DNA of 64,000 nucleotides from Sinorhizobium garamanticum (lineage in GTDB: Bacteria; Pseudomonadota; Alphaproteobacteria; Rhizobiales; Rhizobiaceae), in NCBI RefSeq assembly GCF_029892065.1, contig NZ_CP120374.1, forward strand, positions 1,612,001-1,676,000, given 5' to 3'. A program made the translations under genes and the position numbers. A model generated the notes under the pieces. That model was not told the DNA's origin. It ran no database searches and was given only the letters and a program-made list of their open reading frames with translations. Shown here in pieces: positions 17,370 through 25,344 of this stretch. Positions within the stretch are counted from its first letter, which is position 1; every line of letters begins with the position of its first letter.

Positions 17370-17756
17370 TCATGCAGCCTCTATGTCGGTGCGCGAAAAA
17401 TCATCGCCTTTGAAAAGCAGCGGTTCGTTGCGCGTTTTGGCCAGCGCATAGGAGAAACAGTCCCCATAGTTCAGACCTGCCGGATGTCGGCCTTTGCCGT
17501 AGCTGCGCCAGGCCCGCCTTGCTACGGCGATCTGTTCTGCGTCGACGGCGACGATTTCGACACCCGCCTTGTAGAGCCATAGGTCGAGCTCTGCGGCACC
17601 TGCCTCGCCGAGGCGGGCTTCGATAACGATTGCGAGTTCAAGGACTGTCGCTGCGGAGATGAAGCGCCGTGGAGCATCGACGACTTTCCGTTCGTAGGTT
17701 TCCGCTTCCGGCTCATTGAATGCGAGCGCGACGATGGCCGACGTATCGATGACCAT
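17370..17756 (-). CDS. vapC: VapC-type PIN-domain ribonuclease toxin
   Basis: A 128-residue PIN domain. The acidic metal-binding residues are D4 (MVIDTSAIVAL), E40 (ATVLELAIV), D99 (LNYGDCFSYALA) and D118/D119 (FKGDDFSRTDI), all intact, so nuclease activity on RNA is expected. Its ATG overlaps the antitoxin stop (ATGA), the usual translational coupling for a vapBC pair. It lies next to a recombinase relic, which fits an accessory, transferable origin. Confidence 0.93.
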   Translation of the reverse strand: MVIDTSAIVALAFNEPEAETYERKVVDAPRRFISAATVLELAIVIEARLGEAGAAELDLWLYKAGVEIVAVDAEQIAVARRAWRSYGKGRHPAGLNYGDCFSYALAKTRNEPLLFKGDDFSRTDIEAA

Positions 17757-18010
17757 CAGTTGGGAGCCCCGTTTTCGTCATACTCCAAAATCTCGTCAGC
17801 AGAGCGGTTGTCCAGTACCGGCAGCTTGCCCCAGCGTCCACGACTGGCGGCAAGCTCCTCGAGGAGAACATCGCGATTTCCCGCGTTTGCGAGACGCCGC
17901 AGCCGCTCTTCCAGTGCGCGCCGCGTCGCCATGGTAATGGTTTCACCGGTTTTCTCGGCCAGTGCCTTTGCAAGGCGTTCCGTCTCTAGATCTTTGATGC
18001 TGAGCGCCAT
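17756..18010 (-). CDS. vapB: VapB-type antitoxin
   Basis: An 84-residue antitoxin of the Rv0623/PSK group. The N-terminal ribbon-helix-helix-like DNA-binding part is ALSIKDLETERLAKALAEKTGETITMATRRALEERL; the C-terminal tail that wraps the toxin holds RGRWGKLPVLDNRSADEILEYDENG, including the typical DEILGYDE-like motif. It should neutralise VapC and repress the operon at the tandem repeat just upstream of its start. Confidence 0.92.
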   Translation of the reverse strand: MALSIKDLETERLAKALAEKTGETITMATRRALEERLRRLANAGNRDVLLEELAASRGRWGKLPVLDNRSADEILEYDENGAPN

Positions 18011-18015
18011 TTTCT

Positions 18016-18068
18016 GGTTCCTAGGTTCCTAACTATCTATATTCTACCTTCTTGGCGACCAGGCGCAA
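18016..18068 (-). promoter_or_regulatory. vapBC promoter with tandem 8-base operator repeat
   Basis: On the minus strand TTGCGC (18063-18068) and TAGAAT (18041-18046) are 16 bases apart. Downstream of them, against the vapB start, is a perfect tandem repeat TAGGAACC TAGGAACC (18016-18031). A repeated box between -10 and start codon is the expected place for VapB/VapBC autorepression. Inferred by eye. Confidence 0.5.
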
Positions 18069-18154
18069 GGGTAACGACAGGATGAGGTTTTCGGTGACGC
18101 TTGAGGGCCGACTCTTCAACGACTAGTTCATTTTACTGTTTCGTTGACACACCA

Positions 18155-18220
18155 AATGATCTAACCCTTTGAAACTACGCAATTCTGAACGGAAAACCGT
18201 TGCACACTCTTCCTGGATTT
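18155..18220. repeat. CGGAAAACCG element, copy 2
   Basis: TTGAAACTACGCAATTC is identical to the element at 4472-4543, and the following GAACGGAAAACCGTTGCACA and TCTTCCTGGA differ from it at only a few positions. Same orientation as copy 1. No coding role is visible. Confidence 0.75.
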
Positions 18221-18320
18221 GGTGCAAGAACCTGCATGCCCGGGTTGTCCCTGACGGGCTGGCGGTTCCGTCGACGCTTCCTGGGCGTGGCGACAGTGCA
18301 GACGGTGTCCCTAGCCTGGG

Positions 18321-19466
18321 TCAGATGCCTTGCCCGTTGCCGTGCATGATTTCGGACGGACCATTTTGCGAGAGACTTTTGGCCAAAGTCGCGAGCAGGT
18401 CGGTTTGGGATATGATGCCCACGACCTTGCCGTCGCCATCAACTATGACAACGGCATGTGTTTTGCCATCCGTCAGGCGGGGAAGCAGGCCAATCGCCGG
18501 CTCGCACGGTTTGGCGGTAGCTGCCAACGCTATCGGAAGTTTGCTGTCGACTTCTTTGCCGGCGAGCTCTCGCAGCCCCACTGTACCCTGCAGCTTCTCA
18601 TTCTCGTCAAGCACCGGAAGTGTACGAATGTCGTGCTGCAACAACAGGTATCGTGCGTGCTCCGGCGTCGTGTCGCTTGGGACTGTAACCACGTCGCGCG
18701 ACATGATGTCAGCACAAGTCAACTCTCCCCTCTGCCTGACAAGCGCCTGCAGTTCGACTTCCCTCAGCAGGGCGTCGATGTCCTCCCGGCTGATATCAAG
18801 TGTTTCATTCAAGCGTGCGATTGCTTCATCTATATCCTCGGAGTTGAAGCCGACGCGAAGCGCAGGAGGAGGATCGGCGGTCTTATGCGTATTTACCGGC
18901 GCGGCTGCCGGTCGATGAGGGTATTGGCGGCGAGCCAACCGATGAAACAGCATGCCCAATCCGACGAGGATCAAAGAGTTGATAGCGACCGGTATGAATG
19001 GGAACCAAAAGCCTGCGCGTGCGACCGCGGCTCCACCGATTACGGCCGTTAGGGCCGAGGCGCCGCCTGGCGGATGAAGTGAGCGCGTGAGCGACATTGC
19101 AAGGATCGCCAGAGCGACTGCGAGGCCGATGGCGAGCATCTGGTCCTTCACAAAATAGCTCACAGTGACGCCGATCAGGGCGGAAATCGTGTTTCCGCCA
19201 ACGATTGACCAGGGCTGCGCAAGCGGACTGGCCGGAACGGCAAAGAGCAGGACAGCCGAGGCGCCGATCGGTGCAACGATCAACGGCAGCTGGGGATCGT
19301 CGCCGAATACAAACCCGCAGACCAGGCCGGTCAAACAGATCCCGATCAACGCCCCGAGGCAGCCGATCAGGCGCTCTTTTAGCGTTGCGCCCGCCAGGAT
19401 CGGCGAGAACAGCTTAAATTTGGGCGAATAGCCTGATTTTTGGTGAGGCGGAGGCTGGATAGTCAT
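18321..19466 (-). CDS. HPP-family membrane protein with C-terminal CBS pair
   Basis: A 381-residue protein. Residues about 20-175 form the HPP module of four to five membrane segments (CLGALIGICLTGLVCGFVFG, PLIVAPIGASAVLLFAVPAS), including the name-giving HPP in SLTRSLHPPGGASALTAVIG. After a soluble linker, residues about 245-370 form two CBS motifs (CADIMSRDVVTVPSDTTPEHARYLLLQHDIRTLPVLDEN and HAVVIVDGDGKVVGIISQTDLL), which normally bind adenine nucleotides and gate activity. A plant HPP protein has been linked to nitrite transport; bacterial substrates are not established. Divergent from a small membrane protein gene. Confidence 0.88.
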   Translation of the reverse strand: MTIQPPPHQKSGYSPKFKLFSPILAGATLKERLIGCLGALIGICLTGLVCGFVFGDDPQLPLIVAPIGASAVLLFAVPASPLAQPWSIVGGNTISALIGVTVSYFVKDQMLAIGLAVALAILAMSLTRSLHPPGGASALTAVIGGAAVARAGFWFPFIPVAINSLILVGLGMLFHRLARRQYPHRPAAAPVNTHKTADPPPALRVGFNSEDIDEAIARLNETLDISREDIDALLREVELQALVRQRGELTCADIMSRDVVTVPSDTTPEHARYLLLQHDIRTLPVLDENEKLQGTVGLRELAGKEVDSKLPIALAATAKPCEPAIGLLPRLTDGKTHAVVIVDGDGKVVGIISQTDLLATLAKSLSQNGPSEIMHGNGQGI

Positions 19467-19660
19467 TTCGGGGCGTCAAATTGCGTTTGCTTATTTTTCG
19501 AGGCTTATGTGCCTATAAAAAGGGCGAGGCAATAGCGCGGACGGAATTCTATGTAGGCACCGCGTCATTATCGTTCGCTGTCGCAATACATTCCGCCGGG
19601 CTTAGAAATTGGCACGCAAATTGCTCCTCCTTACACGACAACAGTCGGTATGGGTGCAGC

Positions 19661-19993
19661 TTGGACTTCTTCGACTTCTCCTCCGCGCTGATTTGGCTTG
19701 CTCTGGGATTGAGCGGCCCCGCGTTTCTGACGGCTTTTGGCGATAGGCCTTATAACTGGAAATCCGCCGTCGAAACGACGGTCGGAACCACGGTTTTTGT
19801 CGGAGCGTTGGGCCTATATCTCTCTGCCGGAGCCATTCTTGCCGCCGCGATTGCTTGTCTTGCCGCACTCGCGGCCGCGGCTACGTTTCGCGGGAAGAGC
19901 CAGCGGTTGCCTATGTTGGCCGTCTCGATTCTCTGCCTGGGTTTCTATGTGGGTTCTTCCTCTTATGTGGTGGCACAGTTAGCGGCCAATTGA
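19661..19993 (+). CDS. Hypothetical small membrane protein
   Basis: A reading frame of about 110 residues, from the TTG at 19661, that is strongly hydrophobic: segments around FSSALIWLALGLSGPAFLTA, TTVGTTVFVGALGLYLSAGA, ILAAAIACLAALAAAATF and MLAVSILCLGFYVGSSSYVV predict four membrane helices. The open frame continues upstream to 19481, but that part reads like non-coding sequence. There is no convincing ribosome site, so the start is uncertain. I recognise no family. It points away from the HPP gene and runs up to the Ldh2 relic. Confidence 0.42.
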   Translation: MDFFDFSSALIWLALGLSGPAFLTAFGDRPYNWKSAVETTVGTTVFVGALGLYLSAGAILAAAIACLAALAAAATFRGKSQRLPMLAVSILCLGFYVGSSSYVVAQLAAN

Positions 19994-19994
19994 T

Positions 19995-20209
19995 TCAATT
20001 TCCGCTATCAGGCTCGTCGACGGGAATTCTTTGCCTGAGGAGGGTCTGCCTCAGGGCTTGGCGACAGCGGCCGGGAAGCCGTGCGCCTGGTGCATCCGAG
20101 ACCATGTCGGCCATGGCCGCGAAGCGTTCGAGGGTGCCGCTGCCGAAGGCCGCGGGATCGATGCAGACAATCAAGGGGTGTCGATCGCGCTCGCTCCCTG
20201 AAAATCGCG
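19995..20209 (-). pseudogene. Ldh2/malate-lactate dehydrogenase family, C-terminal relic
   Basis: Read on the minus strand directly after the stop of lacK, the frame gives GSERDRHPLIVCIDPAAFGS, then LERFAAMADMVSD, ARLPGRCRQALRQ and RIPVDEPDSGN before a stop at 19995. IDPAAFG...RFAA...(L)PGE/R...GIPVDE is the C-terminal signature of the NAD(P)-dependent Ldh2/ComC/YlbC dehydrogenases. The segment between DMVSD and ARLPG is shortened, and nothing upstream remains because lacK begins there. It is probably what is left of an enzyme replaced or deleted when the lac operon's 3' end formed. Confidence 0.6.
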
Positions 20210-21286
20210 CTACCTCAGCCGCCTGCCATTGACGTCGAAGAGGAGCGCGCAGGCGGGATCGAAGCGGGCGGCGATGCAGTCGCCGGACTTCAGCCCGCGG
20301 CCGTTTTTCGTTTCGATGACGACGAGATCGCCATTGCCGTGGCGGGCATAGGCAAAGGTCTCGCCGCCGAGATGCTCCAGCATGTCAATCTTGAGATCGA
20401 GCGCCGCCGGCCCGGTCTCGTTGAAGTGCTCCGGGCGGATGCCGACGGTTACCGGGATTCCCGGTGCCGCCTCCTTCACCGTGATCGGGATTTTCGTGTC
20501 TGCGTAGTCCGGCAGGCGCACACAGAGCTGCCCGCCGTCGCCGGGCTCGATTGCACCCTTCAGGAAATTCATCTTCGGCGAACCGATGAAGCCGGCGACG
20601 AACAGATTGGCGGGATCGTCGTAGAGAACGAGCGGCGTGCCGACCTGCTCGACAACGCCGCCGCGCATGACGACGATCTTGTCGGCAAGCGTCATCGCCT
20701 CGACCTGATCGTGGGTGACGTAGACGATGGTGGCGGCGAGCGTCTTGTGGAGCCGCGCGATCTCGATGCGCATGTGCACGCGCAGCTCGGCATCGAGATT
20801 GGAAAGCGGTTCGTCGAAAAGGAAGATCTTCGGATGCCTGACGATGGCACGCCCGATCGCCACGCGCTGGCGCTGCCCGCCGGAAAGCTGCTTCGGCTTC
20901 CGGTCGAGCAATGGATCGAGTTCGAGGATCTTCGCCGCCTCGCCGACGCGGCGTTCGATCTCAGCCTTGGCGACGCCGGCAAAGCGCAGCGCAAAGCCCA
21001 TGTTCTCGCGCACGGTCATATGCGGATAGAGCGCATAGGACTGGAACACCATGGCGATGCCGCGCTTCGACGGATCGACATCGTTCATTCGCTCGCCGTC
21101 GATCAGGAGATCGCCGGCGGTGATCTCCTCGAGACCGGCGATCATGCGCAGAAGGGTCGACTTGCCGCAGCCGGACGGTCCGACAAAGACGACGAACTCG
21201 CCGGATTTTATGTCGAGATCGACGCCCTTGATGACTTCCATGCTGCCATAGGATTTGCAGATGTCGCTCAGTTGCAGGTCGCTCAT
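20210..21286 (-). CDS. lacK: Lactose/galactoside ABC transporter ATPase (MalK/UgpC type)
   Basis: A 358-residue CUT1 ATPase. Walker A is GPSGCGKST, the signature [14 protein letters not shown], Walker [16 protein letters not shown], and the switch histidine sits in [10 protein letters not shown]. The C-terminal TOBE/OB regulatory domain (about 235-358) includes GIRPEHF. It energises the LacF-LacG channel. ATG overlaps the lacZ stop (ATGA). The lac assignment rests on the order lacE-lacF-lacG-lacZ-lacK, known from Agrobacterium and S. meliloti; such ATPases can serve more than one sugar importer. Confidence 0.9.
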   Translation of the reverse strand: MSDLQLSDICKSYGSMEVIKGVDLDIKSGEFVVFVGPSGCGKSTLLRMIAGLEEITAGDLLIDGERMNDVDPSKRGIAMVFQSYALYPHMTVRENMGFALRFAGVAKAEIERRVGEAAKILELDPLLDRKPKQLSGGQRQRVAIGRAIVRHPKIFLFDEPLSNLDAELRVHMRIEIARLHKTLAATIVYVTHDQVEAMTLADKIVVMRGGVVEQVGTPLVLYDDPANLFVAGFIGSPKMNFLKGAIEPGDGGQLCVRLPDYADTKIPITVKEAAPGIPVTVGIRPEHFNETGPAALDLKIDMLEHLGGETFAYARHGNGDLVVIETKNGRGLKSGDCIAARFDPACALLFDVNGRRLR

Positions 21287-23538
21287 GCGCTCGCTGCTCC
21301 TTCGACGGAGAGCTCAAGCGTTGCCGAGCCGAGCCGCGACGAAGTGACGGTGGCGACAACGTCGCCCGCCTTCCCAGTCGATTCCAGCCAGAAGCCGGTC
21401 GAACCTCCCTGGAAGACAATCCGGCTCGGTCCGATGAGCCGTACCGGACCTTGAACTGCGATGTCGACGGCGTCGTTCAGGAAGGGGAGGACGTTGCCGA
21501 CCTGGTCCAGCGCGCGGACGATCACCCGCACGCTGTCGCGGCCTTCGGCATGGAGCGTGCTGCTATCGGCCTCGACCTGCAAGGTCGTCGGAACAGGATC
21601 GGCGACCATGTGCAGACTAGCTACGGGCTTGCCGGCGATGAAGCCGGTGAATTCCGCGCCATCCCATTTCATGCCCCAGACGCCGAGCTCGTCCTTGGTA
21701 AAGTGGCGGTGGTCGATGACAACCGGAGGGTGCGGCAGATGGGGGAAGTTCTGGCGATCGGGTCCGACGCGTTTTGTGAGCGAGCCGTATTTCAGCTCGA
21801 TCTCGTCGCAGTTCGTCAGCACGATCAGCGGCAGCACACCGCCAATGTTGCGCTCGCCGCGCGCCCAGAAAGTGACGGGCTTCATCACGACTTCTTCCGA
21901 AGGATCGCATTGGCTTGCATAGACGTAAGCCGCGAACTTCGGCTCGCGGAACATGTCCATGACGCCGTGATAGCAGATGCGGTCGCCGGAACCGAAATCC
22001 TTGTGGGTGTTGTAATCGAACATGCACCAGCCGATCGCGCCGGAGATGCTCGGGTCGCCATGGGCGGCGTTCAGCACTTCGAGATGCCGGCGGACATGCT
22101 CCGCCTGTCGTTGTTCCTGATCGTAGATCTTCGTCGGATACATGTGGCCGCCGAACTCGGTGATGAGATAGGGCACCTGGCGGGAAAGCCCTGTGCATTC
22201 CTGCTGCGGGCGGAGCGCCGTGCGCGGCCGGTTCGCGCCCGGCAGCTCCTCGTTGCCGAGGATGAAGTCGTTCATCGTGTAGACGTCTTCCAAAAATTCG
22301 CTGTCGGTGATGTAGCGCACGCCGCCGGTCTGTCGCGTCGGGTCGAGCGCGTGTGCCAGCCGGTTCGTCTCGACGTAGAAGTCGTGCGAATCCTGCGACT
22401 CGTTGATGCGTACGCCCCACATGATGATTGACGGGTGGTTCCAATCGCGCTCGATCATGCGGCGGACGTTCAGGATCGCCTCGTCTTTCCACGCCTCGCC
22501 GCCGATGTGCTGCCAGCCCGGGATCTCCTCGAAGACGAGCAGGCCGATCCGGTCGCAATGGTCGAGGAACCATTTCGACTGCGGATAATGCGAGGTGCGC
22601 GCGAGGTTGCAGTGAAGCGTGTGCTTCAGGATTTCCGCGTCGCGCTCCTGTGCGCTGCGGCCCATGGCATAGCCGACATAAGGGAAGGACTGATGGCGGT
22701 TAAGGCCGCGGATCTTGAGCGGCCGGCCGTTCAGCCGGAAGCCTTCCGTCGTGAACTCCGCCGTGCGGAAGCCGAAATGCGAGGAAAGCAGGTCGCGGCC
22801 GTGATCGGTCCTGAGCTGCACGTCGATCTGGTAAAGCACCGGATTGTCGATATCCCAGAGCGAAAGGCCTGTGTGGCCGCTCATCTCGAGCGTGATGCTT
22901 TCCCCGCGGGTCTCGCCGACCGCCTCAGCCAGGAGTTCGCCTTCCGCGTCTCTCAAGAGCGCCGTCACCGTTCCGGAGAAGCTGAGACCTTGCGGATTAG
23001 AAAGATCGCAGCGGACGGTGACCGACTTCGTCTCGGCAAGTGCGTCTTGGGTCTCGATCTTGATATTGGCGATCGAGACCGCGTCGGTGATCTTCAGCCA
23101 GACATCGCGATAGATGCCGGCATAGGTCAGGTAATCGATCCGGCCGCCGAAGGGCGGGATCTCCGGGTTCTCGCTGCCGTCGATCTTGACCGTGATCAGG
23201 TTGTCGCCCTGCCCGAGCTTGCCGGTCAGCCGCGCCTCGAACGGCGTGTAGCCGTCCTTGTGGGCGATGATCTCCTCGCCGTTCAGGTAGACGACGGCAT
23301 CCGCCATCGCCGCATCGAAGACGAGCGAAACTTCGCGGCGTTCGAAGTCCGGACGCCAGGCAAGAACCTTTTGGTAGGTGAAGGCGCGCTGGTAGCACGT
23401 CTCGTCGAAATAATTGAAGGGCAGCTCGACGGCGTTGTGCGGCAAGCTGACGGCCTGGCCGTTCCTAAGTGTGCCGGCATCGGCGAAGCCCTCGGAGAAG
23501 ACCCATGAATCGTTGAAGGAAGTAACAGAGCGCATCAT
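21283..23538 (-). CDS. lacZ: Glycoside hydrolase family 2 beta-galactosidase
   Basis: A 751-residue cytoplasmic GH2 enzyme that would hydrolyse imported lactose or other beta-galactosides. The layout is sugar-binding jelly roll (1-150), immunoglobulin-like domain (150-265), TIM barrel (265-560) and C-terminal beta domains. Acid/base E380 is in [10 protein letters not shown] and the nucleophile E461 in [10 protein letters not shown]. It is much shorter than E. coli LacZ (about 1020) but matches the rhizobial lac-operon enzyme. The start at 23538 ([12 protein letters not shown]) was chosen; the longer reading overlaps lacG in another frame. A beta-glucuronidase or other GH2 activity cannot be ruled out by sequence alone. 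Confidence 0.85.
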   Translation of the reverse strand: MMRSVTSFNDSWVFSEGFADAGTLRNGQAVSLPHNAVELPFNYFDETCYQRAFTYQKVLAWRPDFERREVSLVFDAAMADAVVYLNGEEIIAHKDGYTPFEARLTGKLGQGDNLITVKIDGSENPEIPPFGGRIDYLTYAGIYRDVWLKITDAVSIANIKIETQDALAETKSVTVRCDLSNPQGLSFSGTVTALLRDAEGELLAEAVGETRGESITLEMSGHTGLSLWDIDNPVLYQIDVQLRTDHGRDLLSSHFGFRTAEFTTEGFRLNGRPLKIRGLNRHQSFPYVGYAMGRSAQERDAEILKHTLHCNLARTSHYPQSKWFLDHCDRIGLLVFEEIPGWQHIGGEAWKDEAILNVRRMIERDWNHPSIIMWGVRINESQDSHDFYVETNRLAHALDPTRQTGGVRYITDSEFLEDVYTMNDFILGNEELPGANRPRTALRPQQECTGLSRQVPYLITEFGGHMYPTKIYDQEQRQAEHVRRHLEVLNAAHGDPSISGAIGWCMFDYNTHKDFGSGDRICYHGVMDMFREPKFAAYVYASQCDPSEEVVMKPVTFWARGERNIGGVLPLIVLTNCDEIELKYGSLTKRVGPDRQNFPHLPHPPVVIDHRHFTKDELGVWGMKWDGAEFTGFIAGKPVASLHMVADPVPTTLQVEADSSTLHAEGRDSVRVIVRALDQVGNVLPFLNDAVDIAVQGPVRLIGPSRIVFQGGSTGFWLESTGKAGDVVATVTSSRLGSATLELSVEGAASA

Positions 23539-23543
23539 CGTTC

Positions 23544-24365
23544 CTATTTGACTGAGCCCAGCATGCCCTGGACGAACTGGCGTTGCATGAAGAAGAAAAC
23601 GGCGAGGGTGGGGAGTGTCGCGAGGATCGTGCCGACCATCACCACGCCGTAGTCGGGGTAGTAGGCGGAGGCGAGCGAGGAGATGACCAGCGTGATCGTC
23701 TTGGTTTCGTTGGATTGTAAGACGATCAGCGGCCAGAGGTAATTGTTCCACGCCGTCATAAAGACGATGATGAAGGCCGCCGCATAGGTCGAGCGCATCA
23801 CCGGTACATAGATGTAGAGAAAGATCTGCCATTCCTTGAGGCCGTCGACCTTCGCCGCATCGCGCAATTCGGACGGGAACGCCTTGGTGCTCTGGCGGAA
23901 ATAGAAGACAATGAAGGCCGAGCCGATCGTCGGCAGCACGACGGCGATATGCGTGTTGATGAGGCCCGCCTTGCCCATCATGATGAAGAGCGGGATCATC
24001 AGCGCCGCAAAGGGGATCATCAGCGTCAGCAGCATGGCGCGGTAGAGGCCCTCGCGCCGGCGCGAGCGGAATATCTCGAAGCCGTAACCGGCAAGCGACG
24101 AGACGGCGAGCGTCAGCACCGTCGCAAGAATCGTGACCTTGGCTGAATTCCAGAAGACGAGCGGCGCATTCACCTGGGTGAAGAAGTTGGCCACATTCGT
24201 CGCCAACGCTTCACCCGGCAGCATCTTGCCTTTGATGATGTCGATCGACGAATTGGTGGCGCCGAGCACCATCCAGACGAAGGGGAAGACGGAGAGGAAG
24301 GCCATCAGCCCGACGAAACCATAGGTGAGCACTGCGGGGAGAATGTTCGTGGGTTTCCTTCTCAT
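23544..24365 (-). CDS. lacG: Lactose ABC transporter permease (MalG type)
   Basis: A 273-residue CUT1 permease starting MRRKPTNILPAVLTYGFVG, with six hydrophobic segments and the EAA loop ELRDAAKVDGLKEWQIFLYIYVPVMR that docks into the ATPase. The C-terminus FVQGMLGSVK is typical of MalG relatives. Start ATG overlaps the stop of lacF (ATGA); only five bases separate its stop from lacZ. The longer frame to 24914 is an artefact of overlap with lacF. Confidence 0.9.
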   Translation of the reverse strand: MRRKPTNILPAVLTYGFVGLMAFLSVFPFVWMVLGATNSSIDIIKGKMLPGEALATNVANFFTQVNAPLVFWNSAKVTILATVLTLAVSSLAGYGFEIFRSRRREGLYRAMLLTLMIPFAALMIPLFIMMGKAGLINTHIAVVLPTIGSAFIVFYFRQSTKAFPSELRDAAKVDGLKEWQIFLYIYVPVMRSTYAAAFIIVFMTAWNNYLWPLIVLQSNETKTITLVISSLASAYYPDYGVVMVGTILATLPTLAVFFFMQRQFVQGMLGSVK

Positions 24366-25261
24366 CGGTCGCGCTCCCTTGCCAGGTAGAACTGGAGGAC
24401 GGCGAGCAATGCGACGAGCACGACGATGACGTAGGAGACCGTCGCCGCATAGCCGAAATTCGGCATGAAGCGGAAGGTGAGGTTGTAGATGTAGAGCGAC
24501 AGCGTCAGCGTTGCGTTGGAGGGGCCGCCCTTGCCTTCGGTCAAGTTGTAGACCTCGTCGAAGAGCTGCAGCGTGCCGATTGTCGAAATCACAGTCGTAA
24601 AGAGGATGACCGGTTTCAGGAGCGGAATGGTGATGTGGGTGAAGCGCGCCCAGGCCGGAACGCCGTCGATGCGCGCCACCTCGTAGATCGATTTGTCGAT
24701 GTTCTGCAGCGCCGCGAGATAGAAGATCATGTTGTAGCCGGTCCAGCGCCAGGTGATCGCAATGATGACGAGCGTCTTCGCCCAGAAGGGATGCGTCAGC
24801 CACGGAATCGGCGAGGAGACGATGCCGATCGCCTGGAGCGTCGAGTTGACGATGCCGTCGGGCGCGAACATGCCCTTGAAGAGCACCGAATAGGCGACAA
24901 GCGAAGTCACGCACGGCAGGAAGATCGCGGTGCGGAAGAAGCCCCGGCCGACGAGCCGCGGATTGTTGAGGAGCGACGCGAGGATCAACGCCAGCAGGAT
25001 CATGATTGGCACCTGCACGACGAAATAGGTCATCGTGTTGGTGAGCGCCTTGAGGAAGACCGGATCGTTCCAGAGACGGACGATATTTGCGAAGCCGGCG
25101 AACTTCATCATCATGCCGCGGCCGGACTGGAAGGACATCCAGAGCGACCAGAGGATCGGATAGACCATGAAAAGGGCGATCAGCCCGAGCGCCGGCGCGA
25201 CGAAGAGCCAGCCATTGATGTCATAATATCGGCCGATGCCGCCGCGGCGTGCGAGAATCAT
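24362..25261 (-). CDS. lacF: Lactose ABC transporter permease (MalF type)
   Basis: A 299-residue CUT1 permease beginning MILARRGGIGRYYDINGWLFVAPALG. Six membrane segments are expected, and the EAA loop reads KSIYEVARIDGVPAWARFTHITIPLLKPV. It forms the heterodimeric inner-membrane channel with LacG and accepts sugar from LacE. An intercistronic hairpin separates it from lacE. Confidence 0.9.
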   Translation of the reverse strand: MILARRGGIGRYYDINGWLFVAPALGLIALFMVYPILWSLWMSFQSGRGMMMKFAGFANIVRLWNDPVFLKALTNTMTYFVVQVPIMILLALILASLLNNPRLVGRGFFRTAIFLPCVTSLVAYSVLFKGMFAPDGIVNSTLQAIGIVSSPIPWLTHPFWAKTLVIIAITWRWTGYNMIFYLAALQNIDKSIYEVARIDGVPAWARFTHITIPLLKPVILFTTVISTIGTLQLFDEVYNLTEGKGGPSNATLTLSLYIYNLTFRFMPNFGYAATVSYVIVVLVALLAVLQFYLARERDR

Positions 25262-25289
25262 CGTCTACCTCATGGACAGGAAGGCGCGT

Positions 25290-25316
25290 TGGCCGTGGCT
25301 CAAGCCGCCACGGCCA
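25290..25316 (-). terminator. Intercistronic hairpin between lacE and lacF
   Basis: TGGCCGTGGC and GCCACGGCCA form a perfect 10-base-pair stem with a 7-base loop. No T-run follows in the direction of transcription, so read-through into lacF is expected. Comparable hairpins follow the binding-protein genes at 7113 and 32652. Confidence 0.65.
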
Positions 25317-25344
25317 GGAGCGGTGAAGGATTGACCGCCTCGTC

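Larger units (their letters stand above)
18011..18320. other. Intergenic stretch between vapB and the HPP-CBS gene
   Basis: Apart from the vapBC promoter and the CGGAAAACCG element (18155-18220), about 170 bases remain in which I see no gene, RNA or regulatory structure. The HPP gene's stop is at its right end. Confidence 0.6.

Noticed and set aside
17003-18320. A living integrative element or prophage
   Set aside because: Only an inactivated recombinase fragment is left; no attachment repeats, phage or conjugation genes are visible.
20081-21454. 457-codon plus-strand frame opposite lacK
   Set aside because: Shadow of the ATPase gene; no family motif, no start signal.
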